64,000 nucleotides of DNA, taken from positions 265,103 to 329,102 of the forward strand of contig NW_014577225.1 in assembly GCF_000485595.1 (NCBI RefSeq). The letters are read 5' to 3'. This document shows, in pieces, positions 1 through 12,110 of this stretch. The translations under genes and the position numbers were made by a program. The stretch comes from Priapulus caudatus. Its lineage: Eukaryota > Priapulida > Priapulimorpha > Priapulimorphida > Priapulidae. The number at the start of each line of letters is the position of its first letter. Positions within the stretch are counted from its first letter, which is position 1. The notes under the pieces were generated by a model. The model searched no databases. It was given only the letters and a program-made list of their open reading frames with translations, and had not been told where the DNA came from.

Positions 1-53
<53 letters not shown>

Positions 54-95
54 TTCTCTCTTTTTCGCGTTCTCTCTCTCTCTCTCTCTTTTTCG

Positions 96-142
<47 letters not shown>

Positions 143-330
143 TCGCGTTCTCTCTCTTTTTCTCTCTCTCTCTTTCTATCTCTTTCGCTTTCTCTCTTGC
201 TTTCCCCCTCTTGCTCTCTCTCTCTCCCTTCCTCTCTATCTCTCTCTCTCGTTCTCTCTCTCTCTTTCTCCCTCCCTCCCTCTCTCTCTCTCTCTCGCCC
301 TCTTTCTCTCTATCTCTCTTTCCCGTTCCA
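1..330. repeat. (TC)n microsatellite, imperfect
   Basis: The strand is almost pure TC dinucleotide interrupted by short TTTTTCGCGT pieces. It resembles 3240-3560 in both order and interruptions, so it is the left part of the first copy of the 1-1090 / 3190-4366 duplication. Reading frames here are only serine/leucine runs and are not genes. Confidence 0.95.
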
Positions 331-500
331 TCCGGGAATGTTCCTATCAAAGGTTCTATCTCGGTTCGTTTATCCCACTATATTTGTCCCCGGGGATTTA
401 TCCTAGTACGTTCGTCCCGGAATGTTCATTCTATAGGAAGTCATTCCCGGTGCGTTCATCCAAAAGGCATTTATCCGGATATGTAATTCCCAGGGGGCCT
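325..500. repeat. degenerate 14-15 bp tandem repeat, copy 1
   Basis: About twelve loose copies of a motif close to TTCGTCCCGGAATG follow one another. The same tract recurs at about 3560-3735. Its style resembles the GTTGTCC/GGGGGTA tandem at 31041-31157 read on the other strand. No coding sense is seen. Confidence 0.6.
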
Positions 501-839
501 TATTACGTTGAGAAGAACCGCTTCTGCTCCCGTCCTGAGTTAATGTCTCGTGGTGCGATTAAGCAGCGGTTAATACCTCTCCGTGCCTTCACTTAATTCC
601 CTTTTTAGACAGCTTCATAGTGCTCTTAGCATACGAGTAGTTCATCATTGTGAACATAATTTTTAGAATGAACCCATAGATGGCGCCACCGTCGGACACA
701 ATCATCTGGCGGCGCGTCTGCTGGTGTTTCTCGCGTTAATCGGCGCGCGTTTATATACTACACGTCGCATCTTCCGACGTTATTGCGTGTTACTGCTAGC
801 ATTACTATTCCAGATCGCCGAGTTTTTTTGTTTTTCGTG

Positions 840-841
<2 letters not shown>

Positions 842-882
<41 letters not shown>
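842..882. repeat. (TC)n tract serving as polypyrimidine tract
   Basis: A pure TC run ends in CGTTGCAG at 881-888, which is a good 3' splice site for the RhoGAP exon that starts at 889. Confidence 0.85.
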
Positions 883-884
<2 letters not shown>

Positions 885-888
885 GCAG

Positions 889-1090
889 GCAACACTCACT
901 ATGGTGCTAGACCATCTCAAGCTGGTCACGTCATTTAGTGAACGCAACAAGATGACGGAGGAGAATCTGGCGACGTGCGTGGGGCCGGCGCTGCTGTGCC
1001 CCTCCCCCGGCAGCGGCGGCAGGGTGCTCGACTTTAGGAAGCCGATCGAAGTGATGAAGCACCTGCTTACGGTCTGGCCACATATTACCT
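889..1090 (+). CDS. RhoGAP-domain exon, SYDE/Syd-1-like (partial gene)
   Basis: This exon encodes the C-terminal half of a RhoGAP domain, the module that speeds GTP hydrolysis on Rho-family GTPases. The acceptor TTGCAG ends at 888. The open frame gives ATLTMVLDHLKLVTSF, then NKMTEENLATCVGPALL, which matches the RhoGAP box N-K-M-x-x-x-N-L-A-x-x-x-G-P-x-L, and then LDFRKPIEVMKHLLTVWP. That last piece resembles the end of the GAP domain in SYDE1/2 and Syd-1 (LDF, IEV, LL, WP), proteins known from synapse assembly. The arginine finger lies in earlier exons that are not in the window. The 3' border is uncertain: this copy diverges from copy 2 just after TCTGGCC and runs into a (TG)n tract without a strong donor. 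The exon could belong to another RhoGAP gene. I am sure of the domain and less sure of the subfamily. Confidence 0.72.
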
Positions 1091-1138
1091 ATCGTGTCCA
1101 CATTAACCCCAATTTTCCTTACATATGCGTTGTGCGTG

Positions 1139-1145
1139 TGCGCGC

Positions 1146-1202
<57 letters not shown>

Positions 1203-1262
1203 TACCTGTATGTGTATGTGTGTGTATGTGTGCGTGCGTACGTGCGTGTGTGTGCGCGCGTA
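1139..1262. repeat. (TG)n microsatellite
   Basis: TG repeats with CG and TA interruptions lie immediately 3' of the RhoGAP exon. Frames on both strands are low-complexity (V/C on plus, T/H on minus). Confidence 0.95.
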
Positions 1263-1269
1263 CGTGTGA

Positions 1270-2400
1270 TTGTGTGAGAAAAAGAGTAACGCCGTAACTC
1301 GAGGCTCATTACGTGCTACGTGTAACTACACACAAAATTATTCACTAGAAACTTACTACGTATTTAATAGCGTGCGATACGCACGCGTGGCCTCGCCGAC
1401 GGCTGATCAATGTTTAATCGGCACTAATGCGCGTACTCGGCCGAGCGCGCGCTCGGCCACGAGCACACTCGCAAAATTTCTTCCATAAAGAGTCACGTCT
1501 GGTAAGTATACAATCACGATTTTTACACACTGTCTCCGAGCGTTAAGGGCTGCTCGGATATCGATCTTCCTGCGTATTCTGCCGGGTTTTGCAACCGGCA
1601 GCAGCCGCGGGGCGCGCACGCAGCTACGCTGTGACGACGAGCAAATGGATTTCGCGGCGTCATTACTGTATATTGAGATTTTAAACTTGTCGAACGAGTT
1701 TACTCGTTTGTTTCTCACTGCCTGATTGCACCTCGCGGGAATCCCGGACTGGAGAATCCGGATCCGGCGGTTGCGCGCACGCGCGCGCGGATGAAAACGG
1801 ATTGACGTGAGGTGGGAGCAGATGGTTTTGCAAGTATTTCGCACGTAGCACCATGACGATTACATACTTCACACACGGGTTGCAAACTTTCACACAACTA
1901 CACCCCAACACACACGCGCGCGTGCACACGCGTAAAACTCCGTTAAACATTTTCAGAAACGGTCTACTAACCGTCAACGCGGTCACAAAGCCTCCACCCT
2001 GTTAGAAGAAAACTGCTACACCATAAAAGAAATACGTTCCACGCGCGCGTTACATATAAACGCCCACACTTTAGGCGAATACTCCGCCATTATAGACTTG
2101 CTTCCGGTTGCTTCCATTTCCGTTTCCGTTCGATGGTAGAGCCCTCTCGCCCTATGACGAACGTCCCTCCCTCTACGGCGCCCTTGAGCAATGAAGTTTG
2201 AACTTCAACGCTCATGCGCAATGTAGAGGGGGGACGTTTGCCATGGGCAGGGGGATGTCCGCCATGCTACACCGGCACTGCGAACTCGCGTATTTGTCGA
2301 AGGGTACGCTAGATGGTGCTGTGGGACTCGTCACGTCCGTCTGCGTCGGCACGCCCAACGTGTGTCGCCTCGCCGACGCATTCTCTCTCCCCACCCCTCC
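1270..2400. other. no gene recognised
   Basis: The stretch is GC-variable unique DNA with scattered CGCGCG runs (for example 1780-1790 and 1914-1925). Open frames up to 145 codons on the minus strand show no family motif and no splice-site support. Confidence 0.5.
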
Positions 2401-2419
2401 CTCCCCCTCGCTGCCCCTC

Positions 2420-2448
2420 CCTCTCTCTCTCTCTCCTCTCTCGCTCAT

Positions 2449-2526
<78 letters not shown>

Positions 2527-2537
2527 CTCTCGCTCTC

Positions 2538-2582
<45 letters not shown>

Positions 2583-2635
2583 CGTTCAGTTGTCTTGTTC
2601 TCACTCACCCCTATTTCTCTGTCTCTTTATGCTCC

Positions 2636-2679
<44 letters not shown>

Positions 2680-2733
2680 ACTCTCTCTCTCTTTCTTTTC
2701 TCTCTTACTCTCTCTCTCTCTCTCTCTTTCTCT

Positions 2734-2767
<34 letters not shown>

Positions 2768-2900
2768 GTGCCAGTCTGTCTCTCTCTCGCTCTCCTTCTT
2801 CCTCTTTCCACTCTCCTCCTCTTTTCTCTTCTCCTCCCCTCCCTCCTCCATCTCTCTGACCTCCCTGTCTTTTCTCCTCTCCGGTCTCTCGACTCTCTCC
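2420..2900. repeat. (TC)n microsatellite, long
   Basis: Nearly continuous TC repeats with short TTC and GC interruptions. Frames of 100-250 codons here on both strands are artefacts of the repeat (S/L on plus, R/E on minus). Confidence 0.95.
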
Positions 2901-3189
2901 CCTCTATCTCTCTTTCGCGCACGGTTTGTTACGTCGCAACGCCAAACAGTGAGTACATATAGAGCGGCGCCGACTTCGGGCGCACGAAGCTAATTTGCAA
3001 TTGCAGTACCGAGAGCTGTGCGATGCTCGCGGTCGGTTTTCAGGCACGTTGGCCTGCTTCCGTCCACTACTGCTGCGAATGCCACATGAGGGTTGTACAC
3101 GCCATCAAGTGTATGACCTGGCTTCGCGGAGCTGAAGAAACGCGCGATCTAGTTCTCTCTTCTTCTCTCTCTCTCTTCTCTCTTCTCTC

Positions 3190-3236
3190 TCTTTCTACTC
3201 TTTCGCTTAATCTTAACTCTCTTCTTCGGTCGTCCC

Positions 3237-3267
<31 letters not shown>

Positions 3268-4366
3268 CTCTCTTCTCTCTCTCTATTTCTCTTCTTTCGC
3301 GTTCTCTCTCTCTCTCTCTCTTTTTCGCGCTCTCTCTCTCTCTTCTCGTCTCTCTATCTCTCTTTCTCTTTCGCGTTTTCTCTTTTTTCCTCGCTCTTTC
3401 TTCTATCTTCTTTCGCTTCTCTCTCTTGCTTTCCCCTCTTGCTCTCTCTCTCTCCCTTCCTCTCTATCTCTCTCTCTCGTTCTTCTCTCTCTTTTCTCCC
3501 TCTCCTCCTCTCTCTCGTCTCTCTCCTCGGCCCTCTTTCTGGCTCTATCTTCTCTTTCCGCTATCCATCCGGCGAATGCTTCCTCAATTAGGTTCTATTC
3601 GGTTCGTTATCCCATCTATATTTCGTCCCGGGGATTTTATCCAGTACCGTTGGCGTCCGGAATGTCATTCTATAGCGAAGTCATTCCCGGTTGCGTTCAT
3701 TCAAACAGCATTTATCCGTATGTCAATTCCAGGGGGCTTACTTAGCGTTGACGAAATGAACCGCTTCTCCTCTCCCGTCCTGAGTCTAATGTCTCGTGGT
3801 GCGATTAAGCGCCGGTTAATACTCTCCGTTGCCTTCACTTAATTCCCTTTTTAGAAGCTTCATTAGTGCCTCTTAGCATACCGAGTAGTTCTTCATTGTG
3901 ACATAATTTTTAGAATGAACCATAGATGCGCCACCGTCGGAACAAATCATAGTCTGGGGCGCGTCTGCTGGTGTTTCTCGCGGTTAATGGGCTCACCGTT
4001 TTATGTATACTACACGTCGCCATCTTCCGACGTTATTGCGTGTACTGGCTAGGCATTACTATTCCAGATCGCGACGTTTTTTTCTGTTTTTCGTGTCTGA
4101 CTCTCATCTCTCTTCTCTCTCTTCTTCTCGCTCTCTCTTCGTTGCACGGCAACACTCACTATGAGTGCTAGCCATCTCAATGCGGCGCTGGTCACGTCTT
4201 TAGTGAAGCGCATACAAGATGACGGAGGAGAAGTCTGGCGACCGTGCGTGGCGGCCTCTGACTTGCTGCTGTGCCCCTCCCCCGGCAGCGGCGCCAGGGT
4301 GCTCGACTTTAGGAAGACCGATCGAAGTGATGAAGCACCTGCTTACGGTCTGGCCCTCCAAACCCG
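3190..4366 (+). repeat. second copy of the 1-1090 segment
   Basis: The order of landmarks repeats that of 1-1090: TC tract, 14-bp tandem (3560-3735), the ATTAAGC landmark, the TTTTTAGAA landmark, a second TC tract (4093-4140), then the RhoGAP exon. Differences between the copies are mainly inserted or missing single bases. Confidence 0.85.
4152..4366 (+). pseudogene. frame-broken copy of the RhoGAP exon
   Basis: This is the duplicate of 889-1090. The acceptor reads TTGCACGGC instead of TTGCAGGC, so the AG is lost, and several one-base insertions break the reading frame between the ATG-like start and the VLDF motif. Its 3' end is better than in copy 1: after LLTVWPSKP comes CCG|GTGAGC at 366/367, a good donor. 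It is either a decayed copy or the same exon read with indel errors. The clean donor suggests that the true gene combines the clean frame of copy 1 with this 3' border. Confidence 0.65.
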
Positions 4367-4376
4367 GTGAGCGGCT

Positions 4377-4680
4377 ACTGCATGCTGATGACGCTGCTGG
4401 TGACGCTGCTTGGTGACGCCTGCTGATGACGCCTGCTGGTGACTGCTTGCGGTGGACGCTGCTGGTGACCGACTGCTGGCTGCTGCACGCTGCTGGCTGT
4501 GCACGACTGCTACTGGACGCTGCTGGCCTGCTGGCGCGATGGAATGACGCTGCTGGTGACGCTGCTGGTGACGCTGCTGGTGACGCTGCTGGCTGCTGAC
4601 GCTGCTGGTGACGCTGCTGGCTGCTGACGCTAAGCTGGTGAGCGCGCTTGGTGATGCTGCTGGCCTGCTGACGTTACTGG
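4377..4680. repeat. 12-bp minisatellite (GACGCTGCTGGT)n, imperfect
   Basis: Repeated GACGCTGCTGGT units with many small deletions start right after the donor of the broken RhoGAP exon. They grade into the 24-bp array that follows. Confidence 0.85.
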
Positions 4681-4829
4681 TGATATTCACTGGGGATGGC
4701 TGCTGGTGTCATTACTGGTTGATGCTAGTTGGCTGTATTACTGGTGATGCCAGTTTGGGTCTACTTGGTTATGCTGCTTGGTGTCAATTACTAGTGACGC
4801 TGTTGCGGTGTAATTACTGGTGATGCTGG

Positions 4830-5675
4830 TACTGTTGAATGTCATTACTTGGTGATGATGTGATGTCATTACTGGTGACGATGTTGGTGTCATTACTGGT
4901 GACGATGTTGGTGTCATTACTGGTGACGATGTTGGTGTCATTAATGGTGACGCTGTTGCTGTCATTACTGGTGACGATGTTGGTGTCATTACTGGTGACG
5001 CTGTTGCTGTCATTACTGGTGATGCTGTTGGTGTCATTACTGGTGATGCTGTTGATGTCATTACTGGTGATGCTGTTGGTGTCATTACTGGTGACGCTGT
5101 TGCTGTCATTACTGGTGATGCTGTTGGTGTCATTACTGGTGATGCTGTTGGTGTCATTACTGGTGATGCTGTTGGTGTCATTACTGGTGACGCTGTAGGT
5201 GTCATTACTGGTGATGCTGTTGATGTCATTACTGGTGATGCTGTTGGTGTCATTAATGGTGACGCTGTTGATGTCATTAATGGTGACGCTGTTGCTGTCA
5301 TTACTGATGATGCTGTTGGTGTCATTATGGACGTTACTGATGACGATCCTTGAGTTATTACCGGCTGGCGATATTACGGGTGAGGTTGCTAGTGTTGTTA
5401 GTAGTTGTTAATGTTACTGGTGATGCTGTTGGTGTCTTCATTAGGGATGTTACTGGTGATGCTACTGGTGATGTGTCTGGTGTCATTACTGGTGACGTCA
5501 TTGGTAATGCTGTTGGTGGTCTTACTCGTGACGTCACATGTGACGCTACTCGCGATTCCGTCGGTGTCATTACTCGTGACGTCATAGGTGATATTGTTGT
5601 TGTCATTACTCGTGACGTCACCGGTAATATTGTTGTTGTCGTTACTGGTGATGCTACTTGTGTTGTTACTGAGAC
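4830..5675. repeat. 24-bp minisatellite (GTTGGTGTCATTACTGGTGA-type)
   Basis: About 30 units of a 24-bp repeat, in frame on both strands: plus gives an 8-residue MLVSLLVT repeat, minus gives a TASPVMTP-like repeat. Units become more diverged towards 5675 (GACGTCA variants at 5480-5625). There are no unique spacers, so it is not a CRISPR-like array. The long frames follow from the period being a multiple of three. Confidence 0.93.
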
Positions 5676-5689
5676 GTATTAATTAGAGC

Positions 5690-8095
5690 GAGTAGTATGC
5701 GTAGATAGGGCCAGCGGCCTTTATTTTAGTTCTTTAGTTTGTTGGTTCATGTGTTCTAGGATAGCTGAGACGCGAAGGATATATAGCTAGACAGAGTCGC
5801 ACGCATCGGGCAGTGTGCGCTAGTAGGAGATCTGACAGCAAATGCGAGGTCATCAGATCAGTGAGGGGGCCGATAGGTGACATGGATACGGTTGTTGTTG
5901 CCTGATAAATGGCCGGGTAAAGGGCAACCGTGATAAGGTCACGTGTAGAATTTACGGAGGAGCATGTTATAGTAGGCAACCGCGCGATAAGGTTACATCA
6001 GGAGTCCGCGATACTGTAGCATTAGGAGTTGGCTAAAACACGAATAATGTGATGAAATAGTGTGAACAAATGAGTAAAGTGAATGCAACATTTTGTTTTT
6101 GATACACCCCTGATATAGTATAGTATCGTGGACTCTTGGTCGCGTGTGGAGGCATATTAATTGCTGCTCATATGCCGTACACAGGTGGAATATGCGGAAA
6201 GACATTGAGTGCAAGTAATTTCAAACTTCTTTGAAAACTCTGTATGAATTATCCGTAGAAAAAGCGAGTTGTTTTGTACGAGCTACGTGAAATGTTATTA
6301 GCGAATACATCATTGGTACACATGCATTATACATATACTTGTTCTTTTCACATTTATTTTGCATTCTTATGTTGTTTTAGGTTAAAATGCCAGCGATATC
6401 TTGTGCCTCGCAGAAATAGATTCTTTTAGTGTTGTATATCGGTATGGACCTTTTACAAAGGTTTAAAAAAAATTGTTGTTACTGAGTGTTCTAACGCGGT
6501 TGTTAACGGAGGTCCCTGTGTAACGCGCTAGCATAGTTCATGCCCGTAGGTTACGGTCTGCACGAAGTGTTTTATCATCTATAGAATTAATTTCAAGAAG
6601 TGTGTGTTTAAACCCGTTCAGAAGGACACGTCGTAATGTTCGGAAGAAATCAGACGGACGTGGGATTCCACTAGGGGCAAGCCGGCGCCTTGCATCAATT
6701 CTTTTTCCATCCATCTCGCCTCTAAATATCGAATGGCGTCGCCGGCGACTCTTTATTTTACTCGGCAATATACATAACGGAGTGACCCCCGACTTAACGC
6801 GTTTTATACAAATTTAAAATGACGAAGCCGTTGGAAGAGCGCGCCACCCCGCGGCGAGCCGGCGAACTATCACGCTCGTTACGGCCGACGCACTAGGAGT
6901 GCTTGCCGACGCCGCGTGCATGCCTGCGATCGGCGAAATATCTCCCGCGAAGCCGTTTGACATTTGAAAGCAATCTCGGCTGCATTTAATATAGAACCAT
7001 ATCTAAATAAGTATAACGCGTTAAATGCGCGGCCTTGACGCGAACGCTCGTCACGGCCATCTTCGCGCGCTAGGCCGCCATTTTGGCACGCTCGGCTGTG
7101 AAGCGTACAATTTTTGTTTCGCTTAGAATTAAACATTCGATTATGGGAAACGACTTCGCCGCGAGTCGTTGAAATCTTCGCGCTGACGATTTTCGAAGAC
7201 AGTTTCACATAATCAGGCCGTTCGTAACGTGTCAATTCTATGGGCCTAAATATATCTTGGTGCTAAAGAAATAAATCATAGGAGGGGGTTCTAAACTTTG
7301 GTATTGTGGTGGAGAGCGGGAGTAATTAAGAAATAGAGAGGGCTAGTGAGAAAAGTATCTCTATCAGCCACAATCCTACTTTTACTCGAAATTCCTAATG
7401 AAATCACTATTGAAGTCTCTGCATGTGCCTGCACGCTGCTATTTCTGAGCAATAGGCATTGATTTCTCCAGCACTGCACAGAGTACAGAGCGCTGCGCGA
7501 TATGTTTATATAGTATTTAATGTCGTTGCCCACCTTTGTTCAGTTGCATTAATTATTGGTATATGGATATCGCGACACAGAAGTTTGCTACACGGCGAGC
7601 GTGGTTCGATGGAGCCTAGGTATAATCGTGCCAACGTTGTAAAATGCTATATGCAGTGTAAAATGCCATGTGCTATCAAAATCCGAGACGCTTTCTTTAA
7701 CGCGTAATGTCGTAAATGCGACGTATAGCCTTGTTCTTATTCGTTTATCGTTACAGTTGAAACTGTAAAGTGCTAACCTCAAGGGCGGCGCGTTCACGCA
7801 GTGTAGTGTTCTCTAGCCCCCCTCCCCCCCCCCACCTGCAGGTCGCGCGTGTGGCCTATTATTATAGCCGCACGGATCTTTCACGTTCGGGCGGGAAACT
7901 TTCCATTCTCGGCAGTAGCTTGATGCTCACGTTTTACATATCGATCAGGCGCACGCAGTGAGTAGTGTTTAGTTAATCATTCGCTGCTCGCTTGCTACAC
8001 TCACCGATAACATAGCGCACACCGCTGCTACCCGGCCTCGCATCGCACCCCGTTGTACAAACAAAATGCTTTTAGTCGTTACGTGTCCGTATAAG
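5690..8095. other. no gene recognised apart from one weak exon candidate
   Basis: Unique sequence of mixed composition. Open frames are at most about 118 codons, in no recognisable family. An isolated exon candidate lies at 7843-7958 and is listed separately. Confidence 0.5.
7843..7958 (+). CDS. weak internal exon candidate, unknown gene
   Basis: A C-rich tract ending in CACCTGCAG (7834-7842) is followed by 116 bases open in one frame (beginning VARVAYYYSRTD) and then by CA|GTGAGTAG, a good donor. The other two frames contain stops. No domain is recognised. The signal pair may be chance. It lies on the strand of the RhoGAP exon but does not resemble a SYDE segment I know. Confidence 0.18.
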
Positions 8096-8100
8096 TTTGC

Positions 8101-8290
8101 GACAGAGAGAGAGAGAGAGGGATAGAGAAATGGGAGAAGAAAGATAAGAAAGAGAAAGAGAGAGCTATATAGAGAAGGGGAGAAGAAAGATAAGAGAGAG
8201 AGGGCGTGCAAGTGAGTGATAGAGTGAGCGAGACAGAGATAGAGCGGGAGAGAGAGAGAGCGCGCGCGCGAGATAAAAGAGAAGAGATAG

Positions 8291-8337
<47 letters not shown>

Positions 8338-8440
8338 AAGAGAAGACAGGAGACAGAAAAGAGAAAGAGAGAGAGAAGACAGAAGACAGAAAAGAGAGAG
8401 AGCGAGAGAGAGCGAGAGACAGAGAGCGAGAACGGATGAG
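8101..8440. repeat. (GA)n microsatellite, interrupted
   Basis: GA repeats with GAAGA and AGACAG interruptions. The frames on either strand (R/E or S/L) are spurious. Confidence 0.95.
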
Positions 8441-8929
8441 AGAGGCTATATAGTAGGTAATTGTAGTAGGGTACCATTGCGAGCTATGTGCGAGCTGTAG
8501 TAGTTAGATCTAGAGAACTATAGGAAAGCGATATTTTCAAGCATTGGAGGTGGCGCCACATGTCGGTAAGTGGGCAACAGCCCGACTTCCTTCGGGAAGG
8601 GTTAGTCCACCGTCAAGGAGCAAATAATCCGAAACACGTTGGGACAAGATCTAGTAAAAAAATTCCGTCGCTTTTCATCTGTTGCGTTTCGCTAGTTGCA
8701 GTAACCTATGAAAACAATGTCACCATAGTAAAAAAAAAAAAAAAAGTATAATAAGACAAAACGTACAATTAATTTAATGAAATGAAAAAAATTAAAATAA
8801 AATATAATAATAATATGGTAAAATAATAGCCGGACAATGGTCCCCTACCAGACAATTGTACATGGCCAATAAGCAAAGCCCCGCGGTTATCTGTTTCACG
8901 CAGCTATGCCGCACCTCTCTAACGCGTAC

Positions 8930-9260
8930 GTGCGTGCCTGTGTGCGTGTGTGTGTGTGTGTGTGCGTGCGTGCATGTGTGTATCTCTCCCTCCCTCCCTT
9001 CCTTCGTTTCTCCCATCCTCCCTCCCCTCTCTCCTTATCTATCTTTCTGTATCTCGACTTTCCCGCTGCCTACCCCCTCTCGCTCTCCCCTGTCTCTCGT
9101 TCTCTTCCTCCCCCTCTCGCGGATGGTTTCGCAAGAGAGGAACATAGAAAGAGAAGGCGAGAGAAGAGGCGGAGAGACGGGGAAAGAAATTTCCCGTCTC
9201 CAATGTACTATGTGGGTATGTGCCTATAATACGCGTGCGTGCGTGTGCGCGTGAGTGCAT
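8930..9260. repeat. interspersed repeat with GT and pyrimidine core, copy
   Basis: The order is (TG)n, CCCTCCCTTCC tracts, TCTCGACTTTCC, GCGGATGGTTTCG, then TCCAATGTACTATGTGGG and CTATAATACGCGTGCG. The same order of landmarks recurs at 11400-11690 and 17880-18150, and partly at 9260-9560 and 9840-9960. This indicates a dispersed family that carries its own microsatellites. Confidence 0.65.
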
Positions 9261-9934
9261 GCGTGCGTGGGTGTGTGTATCTCTCCCACTACCTTGCCTT
9301 CACTCTTCCTTCGTTCCTCCCATCCTCCCTCCCCTTCTCTCTATCTATTTCTTTGTCTCTCGACTTTCCCTCTGCCTGTCTACTCCCTCTCTCCCTCCCC
9401 TGTCCCTCGTTTTCTTCCTCACCCCTCTTGTGGATGGTATCGCTCGCGACACTGGTAGCACGGAAAATCTTCATCAAGCAGCAAACGGATTTTCGGGCAA
9501 AATTCTTTCGCCACCTTCAACACAAAAAGTGGAAATACGGCTATAATACGCGTATTTACGGACACACGAGCACACAAACACACACTCGACCGCGCGCGTA
9601 CACGCAGGCATGGTCGCACGCACGCACGAATGCGTATTTTTTGCGTAAATACTCATTTTGTACATCGCGGGGCCGAAAAGGTTTTAGCTTAAAAACGGCC
9701 AGCCTCCTGGTGGTCATCCACCGTACTATTTAATGTCGTGGGCGATAGTATGAGCGAGGGGGTGAGGAAGGACAGATGGGGATAGAGAGACGCCGCGAGA
9801 GAGGGCGACACGTTGTGAAAGAGAAAAGACAGAGAGAGAGAATGGAGGATCTTCTCTCATTTCTCTCCTCTTTCCTTTCCCCTACCCTCTCACTCCATTC
9901 CCCTCAGTATTTTCCTCTCCCTCTCGCGGATAGT

Positions 9935-10111
9935 ATGCGTGCGTGCGTACATGCGTGCGTGCGTGGAGAGAAATATTGCGAGAGAGAGAGAGAGAGTGAG
10001 AGAGAATGTCTGCATGTGTGTGCGTGCGTGCGTACGTGCGTGCGTGCGTACATGCGTGCATGCGTGGAGAGAAATATTGCGAGAGAGAGAGAGAGTGAGA
10101 GAGAGAATGTC

Positions 10112-10157
<46 letters not shown>

Positions 10158-10174
10158 GTTGTGTGTGTGTGTTG

Positions 10175-10252
<78 letters not shown>
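9935..10252. repeat. (TG)n / (GA)n compound microsatellite
   Basis: Two near-identical blocks (GTGCGTACATGCGTGCG then GGAGAGAAATATTGCGAGAG) at 9935-10010 and 10025-10110 precede a long TG run (10111-10217) and a GA run. No genes. Confidence 0.93.
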
Positions 10253-10254
<2 letters not shown>

Positions 10255-11879
10255 AAGAGATGATGGGATATGAGGGTGAGAGTCAATGCGGAAAAGGGAG
10301 AGTGTCGAGCGGAAGGCGAGAGGAAGTCTACTATATGGGAAAAGAATATCGCATCCGTGCATGTGGTGTGTGGCCGTCCGTGGGCCGTGCGTATCAGTTG
10401 TCTAGCGCGTGTAGTACGACGCATGGAGTGTGCATTACCTCAGCGATCGGCATTTCTTACCCTCACCGTACTCGTCTCTGCTCGGCTCAGAGCTTCATCT
10501 GGAGCACCTCTTTGCCCTTCCTCTTCCCTCTCATCACTACGCCATTGCGCCCACAGTATTTCCGTCCCCCTCTCAATCGATAGTTATCAGGACCACGGCA
10601 TCAGTTTGGACGGTGAAGCCCAGCGTGCATGGCAACCTGGCGCGTTTCCAGGTGGCCCCTAAACTTCTTTTATCGCGGCCCAAAGCACAAAATATGATTA
10701 TACGGCTATACTACGGCGTTTTTAGCAGTCCACCTAAACGACACATACACACACTAACGCGCGCGAGGTACGCGTGTAGTTGAGTAGAGCGTAAATTCAA
10801 CATTGTCGCCCCTCGGGGGGGTAGAAAAATGTTCGGACTGCAAAATAAAGACGGTATTTGCGCATGACAAAACTTTTCAGCGTGTTCTTGACGCTGTGGA
10901 CGATACCATTCCGCGAGAGGGGAGGGCAGGAATAAGTGATTACTGTTTATTCACTGTTAATGTTAACTGGCGCAACAAAGCCAGTCGAAAGGAGGGAGCG
11001 GAGGAAAGACCGGCAATTGATTTTATTCATTATTAATTTATAACTTATTGCACACTACAATTACATGTACTCAAGGCCAATCTTTTCATGGATAAAAATC
11101 TGATGAATGTAAGCCAGTGTTGACGCACGTTAAATAATAATTAAATTTCGCGAGTGATAGCGAGTCACATTGTGTAATAACATATAGTTCTGAGTGATAC
11201 TATTTACATTAAAGGCTTAAATTGTTACAGGATGCGACATGAATCTACCAGTGAATGACACTATGAAACGAATATTTTTACTGTTATACTGAATTAAGGT
11301 ATAGGTTGGATGACTCTAAATAAGCTAAACTACTGCAATCAAACAGAATGTCCTAACGAAAACTCTTGAAAAAATAACTCATCACTTTGTGGGAAACAGA
11401 GGTATACTCTCGATCCTCCTCCCATTCCTTCGTTCCTTCCATGCACTCCCCCCCCGTCTTCCTCTAGGCTATATACTTGTATCTCGACTTTCACCGGCTG
11501 CCTACGCACTTTTCGCGCCTCCCCGGCTGTTTCTCAGTTCGTCAGTTGCTCCCTCTCTCCGCGGATGGTTTCGGGCAGAGAAAGGAACAGAGCAAGAGAA
11601 GGCGAGATGAAGAGGAGAGGATGGGAAAGTAATTTCGCCGTCTCCAATGTACTATGTGGGAGTATGATGTTCCATAGTAATACGCGTGCCGGTCGCGGTG
11701 GTATCTCTGCAGTCCTCTTCCTTATCGTTCCTTCACCGCCTCCGCCATCTTCACTATCTCATCAGCTCAGAAGGAAGGGAGCGAAGAGAGAAAAGAAAGC
11801 AAATGGAGCAGTGGAAGGAGAAGAACGCGAAGTAGAGGAAAGGAAAACGAGATAGATATAGAAAAGGGGATATATAATA

Positions 11880-11900
11880 ATATATATAATATTAATATAT

Positions 11901-11950
<50 letters not shown>

Positions 11951-11976
11951 AAGAGAGAGAGAGAAGGAAGCGAGAG

Positions 11977-12042
<66 letters not shown>

Positions 12043-12110
12043 GACGCAGATGTAGAGAGGGAGAGAGAAGAGATAGAAAGAGCGCGAGAGAGAGAGAGAG
12101 AGAGAGAGAT
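11880..12110. repeat. (GA)n microsatellite in copy A
   Basis: Long GA run preceded by a TATAATATATA tract. The equivalent in copy B is 18330-18530. Confidence 0.93.

Noticed and set aside
197-2993. Long open frames in the TC tracts (70-254 codons, S/L- or R/E-rich)
   Set aside because: They are translations of dinucleotide repeats, open on both strands, with no domain or splice signal.
4830-5675. Possible CRISPR-like array
   Set aside because: Units are contiguous with no unique spacers and the genome is animal; it is a minisatellite.
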